Source: Paucibacter sp. B2R-40 (GTDB taxonomy: Bacteria > Pseudomonadota > Gammaproteobacteria > Burkholderiales > Burkholderiaceae_C). Taken from it: a stretch of 64,000 nt of DNA. Position numbers and translations under genes: made by a program. Every line of letters begins with the position of its first letter. Position 1 is the stretch's first letter. The stretch is taken from NCBI RefSeq assembly GCF_025717555.1, contig NZ_JAJIRP010000005.1, positions 1-64,000 of the forward strand, written 5' to 3'. Shown here in pieces: positions 22,531 to 31,795 of this stretch. Under the pieces are notes generated by a model that was given only the letters and a program-made list of their open reading frames with translations, was not told where the DNA came from and did no database searches.

Positions 22531-24450
22531 TCAAGCCTTTTGGGTGATGTCGGCGGAAATCTTCGCAATGAAGTCTTCCAAGGCCATCACACCCAGATCT
22601 TGGTTGCCACGGGCGCGCACCGCAACGGCTCCATTTGCCTTCTCCTTGTCGCCTACGACCAGGATATATGGAACCTTTTGCAAAGAATGCTCACGGATTT
22701 TATACGTGATTTTCTCGTTTCGCAAATCTGCGTGGACCCTAAGCCCTTGTTTCTGCAGAGATTTCACGATTTCGGCGACGTAATCGGCCTGCGCGTCGGT
22801 GATATTGGCGATCACCACCTGCGTCGGCGCCAGCCAAACCGGCAAAGCGCCGGCATGCTGTTCGATCAAAATTCCGATGAATCGCTCCAAGCTGCCGACG
22901 ATGGCACGGTGCAACATCACCGGCGTTTTGCGCTGACTGTCTTCGCCGACAAACTCTGCGCTCAAGCGCTCTGGCATATTCGAGTCGATCTGAATCGTGC
23001 CGCATTGCCACTGGCGACCCAGTGCATCTTTCAAGGCATATTCAATCTTGGGCGCGTAAAAAGCACCCTCGCCCACTGCGATCTCGAACTCGCAACCCGA
23101 GCGGCGCAGGCTTTCCATCAAGACCTGCTCGGTCCTGTCCCAATATTCGTCGGTACCGATGCGGGCCTCGGGGCGCGTCGCCACCTTGTAGACGATGTCG
23201 GTGAAGCCAAAGTCGGCATAAACCTTCTTCAGCAGGGTCGTAAACGCCTCGCACTCGGCCAGGATCTGGTCTTCGGTGCAGAAGATATGGCCGTCGTCTT
23301 GCGTGAAGCCGCGCACCCGCATGATGCCGTGCAGGCCGCCTGTAGGCTCATTGCGGTGGCATTGGCCAAACTCACCGAAGCGCAATGGCAGATCCCGGTA
23401 GCTCTTGATACCCTGGTTGAAAATCAGGATATGGCCGGGGCAATTCATCGGCTTGAGCGCGTAGTCACGCTTTTCCGACTCGGTCGTGAACATATTGTCC
23501 CGGTACTTGTCCCAGTGACCCGACTTTTCCCACAGGCTACGGTCAATGATTTGCGGACCCTTGACCTCCAGATAGCCGTTCTCACGATAGACCCGACGCA
23601 TGTATTGCTCGACCTCTTGCCAGACCGCCCAGCCCTTGGGGTGCCAGAACACGGTGCCGGGAGAATGCTCGTCGATATGGAACAGATCCAGCTCACGCCC
23701 CAACTTGCGATGGTCGCGCTTCTCGGCCTCTTCCAGGCGGATCAGATACTTCTGCAGATCATCCTTGCTGGCCCAGGCCGTGCCGTAGATGCGCTGCAAT
23801 TGCTCGTTACGGTGGTCGCCGCGCCAATAGGCACCGGCTACCTTCATCAACTTGAAATGCTTCAACTTGCCCGTCGACGGCACGTGCGGGCCGCGGCACA
23901 GGTCAGTGAACTTGCCTTCGGCATACAGGGATACATCCTGATCGGCCGGGATGCTCTCGATGATTTCGGCCTTGTAGGCTTCGCCCAGGTTCTTGAAATA
24001 GCTGACCGCCTCGTCGCGCGGCAAGACGCTGCGCGTGATGCGCTCGTCCTTCTTGGCCAACTCGCTCATCTTCGACTCGATCGCCGCCAGGTCCTCCGGC
24101 GTGAACGGGCGCTTGTAGGCAAAGTCGTAGAAGAAGCCGTTCTCGATCACCGGACCGATGGTGACCTGTGCCTCGGGGAACAATTCCTTGACCGCATAGG
24201 CCAGCAAGTGGGCGGTCGAGTGACGAATCACCTCGAGGCCGTCGGCATCCTTGTCGGTGATGATGGCCAACTGTGTGTCGACCTCTAACAAAAAGCTGGT
24301 GTCGACCAGCTTGGCATCCGCACCTGCGCCGACACGGCCGGCCAGCGCCGCCTTGGCCAGACCAGCGCCGATCGAGGCGGCCACTTCGGCCACGGTGACG
24401 GCTTGCGGGAACTCACGCTTGGAGCCGTCGGGCAATTGAATAGCGATCAT
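22531..24450 (-). CDS. thrS: Threonyl-tRNA synthetase
   Basis: The 639-residue product charges tRNA-Thr. It begins with a TGS domain ([28 protein letters not shown]), then the N2 editing domain ([24 protein letters not shown], with its HxxxH zinc/editing motif), and the class II catalytic core with motif 2 around [33 protein letters not shown]. The C-terminal anticodon-binding domain includes [19 protein letters not shown]. The ATG at 24450 follows AGGAG at a 7-base spacing. It is the first structural gene of the translation operon; the 5' leader contains a Thr-rich peptide and a terminator, listed separately. Confidence 0.97.
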   Translation of the reverse strand: MIAIQLPDGSKREFPQAVTVAEVAASIGAGLAKAALAGRVGAGADAKLVDTSFLLEVDTQLAIITDKDADGLEVIRHSTAHLLAYAVKELFPEAQVTIGPVIENGFFYDFAYKRPFTPEDLAAIESKMSELAKKDERITRSVLPRDEAVSYFKNLGEAYKAEIIESIPADQDVSLYAEGKFTDLCRGPHVPSTGKLKHFKLMKVAGAYWRGDHRNEQLQRIYGTAWASKDDLQKYLIRLEEAEKRDHRKLGRELDLFHIDEHSPGTVFWHPKGWAVWQEVEQYMRRVYRENGYLEVKGPQIIDRSLWEKSGHWDKYRDNMFTTESEKRDYALKPMNCPGHILIFNQGIKSYRDLPLRFGEFGQCHRNEPTGGLHGIMRVRGFTQDDGHIFCTEDQILAECEAFTTLLKKVYADFGFTDIVYKVATRPEARIGTDEYWDRTEQVLMESLRRSGCEFEIAVGEGAFYAPKIEYALKDALGRQWQCGTIQIDSNMPERLSAEFVGEDSQRKTPVMLHRAIVGSLERFIGILIEQHAGALPVWLAPTQVVIANITDAQADYVAEIVKSLQKQGLRVHADLRNEKITYKIREHSLQKVPYILVVGDKEKANGAVAVRARGNQDLGVMALEDFIAKISADITQKA

Positions 24451-24493
24451 GAAGAAACTCCTGAAGAAGGCGGCGGGGCTATGTTTGAGGTCG

Positions 24494-24521
24494 AAAAAAA
24501 ACGCGGGCTGTGCCGCGCTTT
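24494..24521 (-). terminator. Leader terminator upstream of thrS
   Basis: On the minus strand AAAGCGCGG and CCGCG-TTTT form a stem of about nine pairs with a 6-nt loop, followed by a run of eight T. It lies 43 bases upstream of the thrS ATG. A TACAAT box lies between the patatin stop and the leader, so this terminator falls inside the thrS transcript. Its 5' arm GCGCGGC (24518-24512) is complementary to GCCGCGC inside the leader ORF (24580-24574). Confidence 0.85.
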
Positions 24522-24598
24522 GATCGATGGCTGCCTGAGCAGCACTTGGAAGAGAAAGTTAAGTCGTGACGAGGCGCGGCCGACTAAACCCAGGTCGG
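24512..24598 (-). promoter_or_regulatory. Predicted attenuator pairing region of thrS
   Basis: Read on the minus strand, segment 1 CCGAC (24598-24594) can pair with segment 2 GTCGG (24584-24580); segment 2 extended, GCCGCGC (24580-24574), can pair with segment 3 GCGCGGC (24518-24512), which is the 5' arm of the terminator. Ribosomes stalled on the Thr codons at 24612-24601 would cover segment 1 and free segment 2 to form the anti-terminator. Sequence complementarity is seen; the mechanism is inferred. Confidence 0.7.
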
Positions 24599-24630
24599 GG
24601 TGTGGTCGTAGTTCGCGGTGTCATAACCAT
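24559..24630 (-). CDS. Threonine-rich leader peptide of thrS
   Basis: A 23-codon ORF on the minus strand starts ATG at 24630 after GAAAGG and ends TAA at 24561-24559. It begins MVMTPRTTTT; seven of 23 residues are Thr, including four consecutive codons ACT ACG ACC ACA (codons 7-10), and the last two codons are Thr as well. All four Thr codons are used, so it senses total Thr-tRNA. The ORF is too short for gene finders and has no other coding partner on its strand. The position between a TACAAT -10 box and an intrinsic terminator, 109 bases before thrS, is that of an attenuator leader peptide. Confidence 0.8.
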   Translation of the reverse strand: MVMTPRTTTTPRPGFSRPRLVTT

Positions 24631-24667
24631 GATGCCTTTCTCGCCCTTGTTCGTTGCTGATGGCCCA

Positions 24668-24673
24668 ATTGTA
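24668..24673 (-). promoter_or_regulatory. -10 box TACAAT for the thrS leader
   Basis: On the minus strand TACAAT lies 38 bases before the leader peptide ATG and 22 bases after the patatin stop. No good -35 hexamer is present at 16-18 bases. Predicted transcription would begin near 24661, giving a leader of about 210 nt. Confidence 0.45.
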
Positions 24674-24695
24674 GCCATGGATCAAGTCACTGCCC

Positions 24696-25784
24696 TTACA
24701 GCGGCAGCGCCGCGATGCTGGCTTGCTCGCAAGCGGCGGCAAATTCATCACGCAAACGCTGGCTCTCGGCGACGGCACGCAACCATTCGGCCGCACGCGC
24801 CTGCACATTGTCACCATGATGCTGGAAGTCGGCTCGGTCTGGCAGTTTGCCGCGCGGCAGCGTCCTAACCCAATCCGGATGCGGTACCAGCAGGACCACG
24901 TTGTCCAGAAAGGCACTGGAACGATGGCGGCGCTTCAACGCTTTATCCAGCCAACCCGGAATCACCTGGCGTTGAAAATGCGGATAGAGCACTACTCCAT
25001 CGCCCAGCATCGATGCATAGTTCAGATGCAAGTGATAGTCCGTGATGCCGCCATCCCAATAGGCCCCGCGCGGCGCACCAGGAATGTCATGCACCGCCTG
25101 CAGCCAAAACGGGATCGAGCAACTGGCCAGCAAGGCGGCCTGAAAGTTCTGCGGCGTCAGCGCCACCTGGCGACTGCGGTAGTCATGCAGCGGCATCGGC
25201 AGCTCAGCGCCCGGCGGCGAAAACACGACCCGCTCCAGGCTGCCGCCCATCAAGCGGCGACCGAGCAGGTTCGCCATGAAGGCGCCCGTGTAGCCCAAGG
25301 GTGTGCGCAGCCTGCCTTCGCGTGCCAATAGGTAGCGGCCGCGCGAAGTGAAAACATGCGGCCGGTAGCGCGGGTGGCTCAGCGCCAGCGCCTCGCGTCC
25401 ACCGAAGACCTCATCCAGCTTGGCCGCAAAGCCACGCGTCACCTCGGCGGCCGTCGGCATCTTGCCGGCCGGGCTGTCGTAATGCTGATGGATGTAATCG
25501 TGGGAAAGTCGCTCGAACTCGGCCGCGGTCTGCTGCGCGTTACGCCCCAAACAAGCGGTCACCATGCGCCAAGCGCCAATCGAGGCACCGAGCAAATGCA
25601 CTTCTTGGCTGCTGCGCGCCAACCAGTCCCCGAAGATGAACTGATCCAGGGGCCCCAGAATCAGTCCCTTGGGGCCTCCTGCCGCCGCCGGTACCACGCG
25701 CACATCGTCGGGGCGCAGGCCACGCTCGGCCAAGCGAGCTAGGGCCCTCGGTCCGGCAAAAATTTGTAAGGCCTGCATTGCCAT
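24696..25784 (-). CDS. Patatin-like phospholipase
   Basis: The 362-residue product has the patatin Ser-Asp dyad arrangement: an oxyanion-type glycine loop AAAGGPKG (33-40), the nucleophile elbow LLGASIGAWR with Ser68 in GASIG, and WDGG with the catalytic Asp at 244. These enzymes cleave acyl esters of phospholipids or other lipids. There is no signal peptide, so it is probably cytoplasmic. The ATG at 25784 is the first likely start; ATG 25778 two codons later is equal. It begins about 8 bases after the stop of the TonB receptor gene, suggesting one transcript. Confidence 0.85.
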   Translation of the reverse strand: MAMQALQIFAGPRALARLAERGLRPDDVRVVPAAAGGPKGLILGPLDQFIFGDWLARSSQEVHLLGASIGAWRMVTACLGRNAQQTAAEFERLSHDYIHQHYDSPAGKMPTAAEVTRGFAAKLDEVFGGREALALSHPRYRPHVFTSRGRYLLAREGRLRTPLGYTGAFMANLLGRRLMGGSLERVVFSPPGAELPMPLHDYRSRQVALTPQNFQAALLASCSIPFWLQAVHDIPGAPRGAYWDGGITDYHLHLNYASMLGDGVVLYPHFQRQVIPGWLDKALKRRHRSSAFLDNVVLLVPHPDWVRTLPRGKLPDRADFQHHGDNVQARAAEWLRAVAESQRLRDEFAAACEQASIAALPL

Positions 25785-25791
25785 CAATGAT

Positions 25792-28002
25792 TCAGAGCTT
25801 GATCTCCAGCGCCGCGCCAAAATTGGTGCGAGCCACCCGATCTGTCGTGCTGCCGTAACCGGAACCCAAGCTGATCGTCTGCTGCGTATCCAGCGGAGCC
25901 AAATTATTGGCCGACAAGCGCAGCGACAGCGTTTTGCTGAACGCCCATTGCGCAAACACATCCAGCGCTCGCGTGCGCGTCTGCTCAAGAGATTGCGAAA
26001 TCGTCTGCTGTGTGGTGTAGCCCGGCGTCACGGAAAAACTGGCGCCGGTCGTCAGCGGCAGGCTGCTCAAGCGGTAGTCAAAGCCGAGATTGCCGGACCA
26101 AGGCTGCTGCCCATCCAAGCGGTTGTTCGGGCCTGGAACGGCATCGACATTCGAGTGATAAAAGCTCAGCGAGCCGCGCAGATTCAAAGCCAGTTTGGGG
26201 TCGAACAACGAAGGCAGCAACTCCCCGGCACGCCCTTTAACTTCCAATTCCAGGCCACTGGTCTGCGCCTTGGAGTAGTTGACAGGCTGTGTCACCCATC
26301 GCTGCACCGGCGACCATTCCACCGTTTGCAAGTTGGTCGTGCTGCGGATCAAATCATTGATGCTGCGATGAAACAGGCCAACGCTGAACATGCCGCCGCC
26401 GGTGAAATACTTCTCGAACGCGATGTCCAGGCCGGTGGCCAACTCAGGCTTGAGCTCGGGGTTGCCGACGCGGTCGGGCGACAACTCGGTATTGGGCTTG
26501 CTCGTGTCCGGGAACTGACCACTCAAAGACGGCCGGGCCAGCAGCGCGTTCAAATCCGGCGCCTTGTAGCTGCGTGTCAGGCTGGCGCGAATCAGATCGC
26601 GGCCCTTGGGGTCTAACTTGTAATTCAAATGCCACAGCGGCGTCACCACTTGGCTGGTGTTGCGCACCGTCTCCGCGTTGCCCCGGCTTTCTGTCGCAAT
26701 GCGCTCGGCGCGCAGGCCAAGATAGGTCGACCATTGCTTGGACAGCTCCCACTCATCCTGCACAAACAGCGCCTGGCGCTGGATATCGGCCGAGAAAGGC
26801 TGGCCATCGTACTGCGGCAGTTGCACCACACCGTTCTCGGTGACCGTGCGCAGCTCGTCACGCTTGCGCCATTCCAAATCCCAACCCACGGTCAAGCTGT
26901 GATCCTCTCCCAGCAATTGGCCAAACTTGCCGGCCTGAGTCAGGCTGCGATCATGGTTATTGCCGACCGTCTGCCGCTGCACCGCACCGCTGCGAAAAGT
27001 CTCGCTATTGAAGGTACCTTTAGAGTCCTGCACGCCGGCCTTCAACTCCAGTCGCTGAGCGTCATTGAAGCGATTGACCCATTGAACATTGCCGCGCAGG
27101 TTCTGCCAGGTGCCGTGGCTGGCGCTGTCGTCGTCGAGGCTGGGCTTGCCCGAGAGCACCGTGTTGACGTAGTCGGTCTTGTTGTTCCAGAAACCCTTTT
27201 GCGCGAAGGTCTGAAAGGACGCGCTCTCGTCGTCGCTGATCTTCCAATTGACGCGCGGCGCAATATTAAAGCCATGGCCCCAGTTCGGCTGCTCGGCATG
27301 TTGGATAACCTGCGAGTCCTTCAACTCTATGCCCTGCGCAAAACGCTCGGTCGTGAAGCTGTTCTGATTGCGCCACTCAAAGGCCGAAATCGGCAGCGAA
27401 AGCGCCAAGGGGCCCAGCGTTTCGCCCAAGGTGAAATTGGCATTTGGCGTCGGTCGCTCAATGCTATAGCCTACCCCCAGCCGCAGATCGCGCTGCGACA
27501 CCCGCGGCGCGTCTTTCAAAATGATGTTGATCGCGCCGGCCACCGCCTGCGCACTCTGGTCGGCGGTCGGGCCCTTGGTGACCTCGATGCGCTCGACCTG
27601 CGAGGGGCTGAGCTGATCCAAGGCAAAACCGGGCGGAGCCGGATCACCATTGATCAGAATCAGCGTGTAGCCCGCACCCAGGCCGCGCATGCGCGGTGAG
27701 CCGTCTTGCACCGACACGCCGGGCAGGCGCTTGAGCACATCGGACACATTGGTGTCACCGTACTTGTCCATCTCCTCGCGGCCATAGATCTGCTTGGCCA
27801 CTTGCGATTTGCGGCGCAGGTCGGTGTCGGATTGCTGGCGCGAGCTGAGCTCCACCCGCTCCAAGCGGCTGCCCTGCTGCGGCCGCGCTGGGGTGTCGCC
27901 TATGCCAACCGGCATATCCTGCGCCAAAACCAGCCTCGGGCAAATCAACAAAGCCAGCGCAGCGCAAGCTGCGGGCACGGCACGCAATGAGAAGGATGTC
28001 AA
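25792..28002 (-). CDS. TonB-dependent outer-membrane receptor
   Basis: From a TTG start at 28002, preceded by CCGGAG at ideal spacing, the 736-residue product has a signal peptide ending ICPRLVLA. A plug domain follows (VSDVLKRLPGVSVQDG, RMRGLGAGYTLILINGDPAPPGF, ERIEVTKGPTADQSAQAVAGAINIILK), then a long beta-barrel with alternating aromatic strands to the C-terminus FGAALEIKL. The final residue is Leu rather than the usual aromatic, which is tolerated in some receptors. The region between the signal peptide and the plug (RLERVELSSRQQSDTDLRRKSQVAKQIYGREEM) is a short TonB-box-containing linker. The substrate (siderophore, vitamin or carbohydrate) cannot be inferred. An upstream GTG frame start at 28083 is less supported. 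Confidence 0.9.
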   Translation of the reverse strand: MTSFSLRAVPAACAALALLICPRLVLAQDMPVGIGDTPARPQQGSRLERVELSSRQQSDTDLRRKSQVAKQIYGREEMDKYGDTNVSDVLKRLPGVSVQDGSPRMRGLGAGYTLILINGDPAPPGFALDQLSPSQVERIEVTKGPTADQSAQAVAGAINIILKDAPRVSQRDLRLGVGYSIERPTPNANFTLGETLGPLALSLPISAFEWRNQNSFTTERFAQGIELKDSQVIQHAEQPNWGHGFNIAPRVNWKISDDESASFQTFAQKGFWNNKTDYVNTVLSGKPSLDDDSASHGTWQNLRGNVQWVNRFNDAQRLELKAGVQDSKGTFNSETFRSGAVQRQTVGNNHDRSLTQAGKFGQLLGEDHSLTVGWDLEWRKRDELRTVTENGVVQLPQYDGQPFSADIQRQALFVQDEWELSKQWSTYLGLRAERIATESRGNAETVRNTSQVVTPLWHLNYKLDPKGRDLIRASLTRSYKAPDLNALLARPSLSGQFPDTSKPNTELSPDRVGNPELKPELATGLDIAFEKYFTGGGMFSVGLFHRSINDLIRSTTNLQTVEWSPVQRWVTQPVNYSKAQTSGLELEVKGRAGELLPSLFDPKLALNLRGSLSFYHSNVDAVPGPNNRLDGQQPWSGNLGFDYRLSSLPLTTGASFSVTPGYTTQQTISQSLEQTRTRALDVFAQWAFSKTLSLRLSANNLAPLDTQQTISLGSGYGSTTDRVARTNFGAALEIKL

Positions 28003-28100
28003 ACGGAACTCCGGAGAATGCACAACAGGTGCGGCACCATAGCTTGCCTTGACTGCGATTGCAGCAGGCAAGCGATCAAGCACCGAATCAGTGGGGCGAT

Positions 28101-30476
28101 TTACGAAGCGCCGCCCTTCAGCTTGGCCAAATTGGCAAAGGCAGCCGCCATCGCACCGCCCGCCGGAGCCGCAGCGGGTGCGGACGCCCGGCCCCCTCCT
28201 CCACCACCGCCACCACCGCCGCCGCTGCGCTCATTGCGTCCGGCTGGCCGGTAGCTGTTGTCGGGCTTTGCCCCGCCACGCTGCACCGGCGCATCCAGCT
28301 TCATCGTCAGCGAGATGCGTTTGCGGGCGATGTCCACCTCTTGCACGCGCACCTTGACGATGTCGCCGGTCTTGACCACCTCGCGAGCGTCGGTGACGAA
28401 TTTGTTGGACAACTGGCTGACATGCACCAGCCCGTCCTGATGCACGCCCAGGTCGATGAAGGCGCCGAACTGGGCGACGTTGGAGACCGTGCCTTCCAAA
28501 ATCATGCCTTCAACCAGATCCTTGATGTCGTCGACACCCTCATTGAAACGCGCCACCTTGAAGTCGGGCCGTGGGTCACGGCCGGGCTTTTCCAGCTCGG
28601 CAAGAATGTCCTTAACCGTGATCGCGCCGAACTTCTCGTCGGCAAAGGCCTCCGGCTTCAATGTGCGGATGACGTCGCTCTTACCCATCACTTCAGCGGC
28701 AGGCCGGCCGACGGTCTTCAGAATACGCTCGACCAGCCCGTAGGTTTCCGGGTGCACGCCGGAGAAGTCGAGCGGGTTCTCGCCCGCGCGGATACGCAAG
28801 AAACCAGCCGACTGCTCGAAGGTCTTGGGCCCGAGGCCCGCCACATCGAGCAATTGCTTGCGGTTCTTGAACGCGCCATTGGCATCGCGCCAGCGCACGA
28901 TGGACGAGGCGACATTGGCCGAGAGACCCGACACGCGCGACAGCAGCGGCGCCGAGGCGGTGTTCAGGTCCACGCCGACCGAGTTCACGCAGTCTTCCAC
29001 CACCGTGTCCAGCATCTTGGCCAACTCGCTTTGGTTGACGTCATGCTGGTACTGGCCGACACCAATGCTCTTGGGATCGATCTTGACCAACTCGGCCAGC
29101 GGGTCCTGCAATCGACGGGCGATCGAGACCGCACCGCGCAGCGTCACGTCCATATCCGGCAGCTCTTTGGACGCGAACTCGGAGGCCGAATAGATCGACG
29201 CACCGGCTTCGCTGACAACCATTTTTTCGATCACCACATCCGGTGCCAGCTGCTGCAGGCGCTTGATCAGGTCGCCGGCCAGCTTGTCGGTCTCGCGGCT
29301 GGCCGTACCGTTGCCGATCGCGATCAAATTGACGCCATGCGTCGCGCACAGACGCCCCAGCGCATGGATGGAACCGTCCCAGTCCTTGCGCGGCTCATGC
29401 GGGTAGACCACCGCCGTGTCCAGCACGCGGCCGGTGTCGCTGACCACTGCGACCTTGACGCCGGTGCGGATGCCGGGGTCCAAGCCCATCACCACGCGCT
29501 TGCCGGCCGGTGCGGCCAAGAGCAGGTCGCGCAGGTTCTCGGCAAACACCTTGATGGCGACGTTCTCGGCCGACTCGCGCAGGCGCGCAAACAGGTCGCG
29601 CTCCAAGCTCATCGACAACTTGACCTTCCAGGTCCAGGCCACGGTCTTGCGAATCAGCGCGTCGCCAGGGCGCGTGCCCATGGTCCAGCCCAGGTGGCGG
29701 GCAATGCGGCCTTCGGCCAAGCCTGGCTTGCCGGCCACAACTTCTTCGTCCAGCGCCAGCTTGGCGTCCAGAAACTCCAGCGCGCGGCCCCGAAAGACCG
29801 CCAGCGCCCGGTGCGACGGCACGGTGCGGATAGCCTCGTCGTAATCAAAATAGTCGCGGAACTTGGAGATATCCGGGTTGTTCTCGTCTTTGCCTTCCAT
29901 CAGCTTGGAACGGAACAGCCCTTCCGCCCACAGCCATTCGCGCAGCTTGCCGATCAAGACCGCATCTTCGGCCCAGCGCTCGCTGAGCAGATCGCGCACG
30001 CCGTCCAGCACCGCGAAGGCATCGGCGAAGCCCGCATCTGCATTGATGAAGGCGCCCGCCTCGACTTGCGGATCCAGATTCGGGTCGGCAAACAGCTTGT
30101 CGGCCAAGGGCTCCAGGCCGGCTTCGCGGGCAATCATGCCCTTAGTGCGGCGCTTTTGCTTGTAGGGCAGGTAATGGTCTTCGAGCTCTTGCTTGGTCGG
30201 CGCGGCTTCGATCTTGGCGCGCAGCTCCGGTGTCAGCTTGCCCTGCTCCTCAATGCTCTTGAGCACGGCGGCGCGGCGATCTTCCAGCTCACGCAGATAG
30301 GCCAAGCGGGCCTCCAGATCGCGCAGCTGGCTGTCATCCAGGCCGTCGGTCACTTCCTTGCGGTAACGGGCGATAAAGGGCACGGTGGCGCCGCCATCGA
30401 GCAGCTCCACGGCTGCATTGACTTGGGCCGGCCGAACTTTCAGTTCAGCGGCAATTTGAAGCAGGATCTTGTCCAA
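28101..30476 (-). CDS. tex: Tex family RNA-binding transcription/translation accessory protein
   Basis: The 791-residue protein has the standard Tex order: helical N-terminus with ATVPFIARYRKEVT, a YqgF/RuvC-like domain (RVVMGLDPGIRTGVKVAVVSDTG), helix-hairpin-helix repeats (LNTASAPLLSRVSGLSANVASSIV and VAGLGPKTFEQSAGFLRI), and an S1 RNA-binding domain (LVEGMILEGTVSNVAQFGAFIDLG, followed by VHVSQLS). The tail is glycine-rich, with a run of 11 Gly, then Ala-rich to AMAAAFANLAKLKG, common in Burkholderiales Tex. It starts at a TTG (30476), since no ATG lies closer to the conserved N-terminus. Tex is implicated in transcription, stress and toxin regulation, but its exact activity is unsettled. 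Confidence 0.95.
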   Translation of the reverse strand: MDKILLQIAAELKVRPAQVNAAVELLDGGATVPFIARYRKEVTDGLDDSQLRDLEARLAYLRELEDRRAAVLKSIEEQGKLTPELRAKIEAAPTKQELEDHYLPYKQKRRTKGMIAREAGLEPLADKLFADPNLDPQVEAGAFINADAGFADAFAVLDGVRDLLSERWAEDAVLIGKLREWLWAEGLFRSKLMEGKDENNPDISKFRDYFDYDEAIRTVPSHRALAVFRGRALEFLDAKLALDEEVVAGKPGLAEGRIARHLGWTMGTRPGDALIRKTVAWTWKVKLSMSLERDLFARLRESAENVAIKVFAENLRDLLLAAPAGKRVVMGLDPGIRTGVKVAVVSDTGRVLDTAVVYPHEPRKDWDGSIHALGRLCATHGVNLIAIGNGTASRETDKLAGDLIKRLQQLAPDVVIEKMVVSEAGASIYSASEFASKELPDMDVTLRGAVSIARRLQDPLAELVKIDPKSIGVGQYQHDVNQSELAKMLDTVVEDCVNSVGVDLNTASAPLLSRVSGLSANVASSIVRWRDANGAFKNRKQLLDVAGLGPKTFEQSAGFLRIRAGENPLDFSGVHPETYGLVERILKTVGRPAAEVMGKSDVIRTLKPEAFADEKFGAITVKDILAELEKPGRDPRPDFKVARFNEGVDDIKDLVEGMILEGTVSNVAQFGAFIDLGVHQDGLVHVSQLSNKFVTDAREVVKTGDIVKVRVQEVDIARKRISLTMKLDAPVQRGGAKPDNSYRPAGRNERSGGGGGGGGGGGRASAPAAAPAGGAMAAAFANLAKLKGGAS

Positions 30477-30583
30477 AACGTCGAATGTTGCTCAAAAACA
30501 CAGAGCTGCGCAGTTTGCCACAGGCCTGATTTTGGCCTTGAAGCGACGCTGCGCCCCCCGCCCCGCCCCCTGTGCGAGGCGGC

Positions 30584-31795
30584 TCACTTCTCGACGCTGA
30601 GCCGGCTGGCTTCAAGGGCGGCTTGACCGGGCACCCAACGGGCCAGACCGGCCAGTTGCCGGCCCACGCGCAAGTCTTTGGCCGAGCTGCTCACAAAGCG
30701 CGTGGTGCTGCTCCAGTGCAGCAGCATTCCGCCCACGTTGATGGTCTGGCGCAACACGTCAAGCGCGTCGATGCGGCCGCTGAACTCCAGCGGCTCGGCC
30801 GCTTGCGCATGCACCTCGCGCGCCACCAGCAGCCCGCCACTCATCTTGCCCGACACCGAGGCTTCGGCACCCACGGCGAGGTTTGCCAGCCCCTCGAACA
30901 CCGCCTGCGAGGCGTCGACCGCCACGCCGTCGAGCGCAAAGCGCTGCGCACTGCTGAATTGCGTGACACGGCCCTCCAACTCCACCCGTGAGCCTTCGGG
31001 TGGGCGCACCGCATCCTCGCGCAGCACCAGTAGCGCCAAACTGCCGTCGGCACGCGCAGCCCCCACCACCAGCCGCACCACGGCGCCAAGCTCAAGCCCC
31101 GCAGGCAGCATGGCCGCATCTGCGGCGTAGGCTTGCAAACTGCCGACCTGCACGGTGCCGGCAGCGCGGTCGATGCCGGAAAGCAGGCCGCGCAGCATGT
31201 CGGTGTCGCCCGGACGGGCCAGCGCCACGCGCGAGGCCACGACCTGGGAGCGGGCCAAATCGAGCTGCCCCCAGACCCGCAAATTGCGGCCGGTGCCACC
31301 CGCGCCGATGCCGCTGAGGCCCGGTACCGAAGGCGGCAGCTTGACCCGCTGGCCCAGAATGATGGCGGTCTGGGCATCGAGCCAGGTGGCCTCGCCGCGC
31401 AATTGGGTGTCGACCTCCAGCGACTTCGCCAGCGCCAAGTTCCGGCCGGCCACGGTGATGATCTGCCCCGCCCGCACCCGCGCCGTCATGCCAGGCTCGA
31501 TCTCGTTCTCGCGCAGGCTCTGCCCGTCACCGTCCGTCAGCAGCGCGCCGCCGGTGGCCAGTTGCACGCCGCCTACGTTGATCGGCCCCACCGCATTGAT
31601 CGCCGCACTCAAAAAGCTGCTCCTCACGATGCCGGTGCCGCCCGCGCCTATGCCCAGAGGATGACTATTGGGCTGCTCGCTCAAGGCTTCGCCGCTATCG
31701 CCCCCGCCGCAGGCCGATAGCGCGGCGCCACCGGCAATTGCCAACAACAATTGGCGCCGGGATGGGTTCAACTCAGGGCTTGGCTTCATGGTCAT
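30584..31795 (-). CDS. DUF5666 lipoprotein
   Basis: This 403-residue protein has a lipoprotein signal (RRQLLLAIAGGAALSAC, lipobox LSAC) and then repeated DUF5666 modules: IGAGGTGIVRSSFL, INAVGPINVGGVQLATG, VELEGRVTQFSSAQRFALDGVAVDAS, GRIDALDVLRQTINVGGMLLHWSSTTRF. Each is an OB-like beta-barrel repeat (three to four in the chain). Function unknown; the position at the outer surface of a membrane is inferred from the lipobox. It overlaps the end of the upstream DUF6502 gene by a few bases, and the pair is almost certainly co-transcribed. Confidence 0.85.
   Translation of the reverse strand: MTMKPSPELNPSRRQLLLAIAGGAALSACGGGDSGEALSEQPNSHPLGIGAGGTGIVRSSFLSAAINAVGPINVGGVQLATGGALLTDGDGQSLRENEIEPGMTARVRAGQIITVAGRNLALAKSLEVDTQLRGEATWLDAQTAIILGQRVKLPPSVPGLSGIGAGGTGRNLRVWGQLDLARSQVVASRVALARPGDTDMLRGLLSGIDRAAGTVQVGSLQAYAADAAMLPAGLELGAVVRLVVGAARADGSLALLVLREDAVRPPEGSRVELEGRVTQFSSAQRFALDGVAVDASQAVFEGLANLAVGAEASVSGKMSGGLLVAREVHAQAAEPLEFSGRIDALDVLRQTINVGGMLLHWSSTTRFVSSSAKDLRVGRQLAGLARWVPGQAALEASRLSVEK

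Noticed and set aside
22540-24288. 582-codon open frame antisense to thrS
   Set aside because: A shadow of the thrS coding strand; thrS has all class II motifs.
24494-24521. The terminator before thrS taken as the end of the patatin gene
   Set aside because: A TACAAT -10 box and the Thr-rich leader lie between the patatin stop and the hairpin, and the 5' arm complements the leader, which points to attenuation of thrS.
28059-30626. 855-codon open frame antisense to tex
   Set aside because: Same reason; it ends outside any gene boundary and shows no domains, whereas tex is complete.
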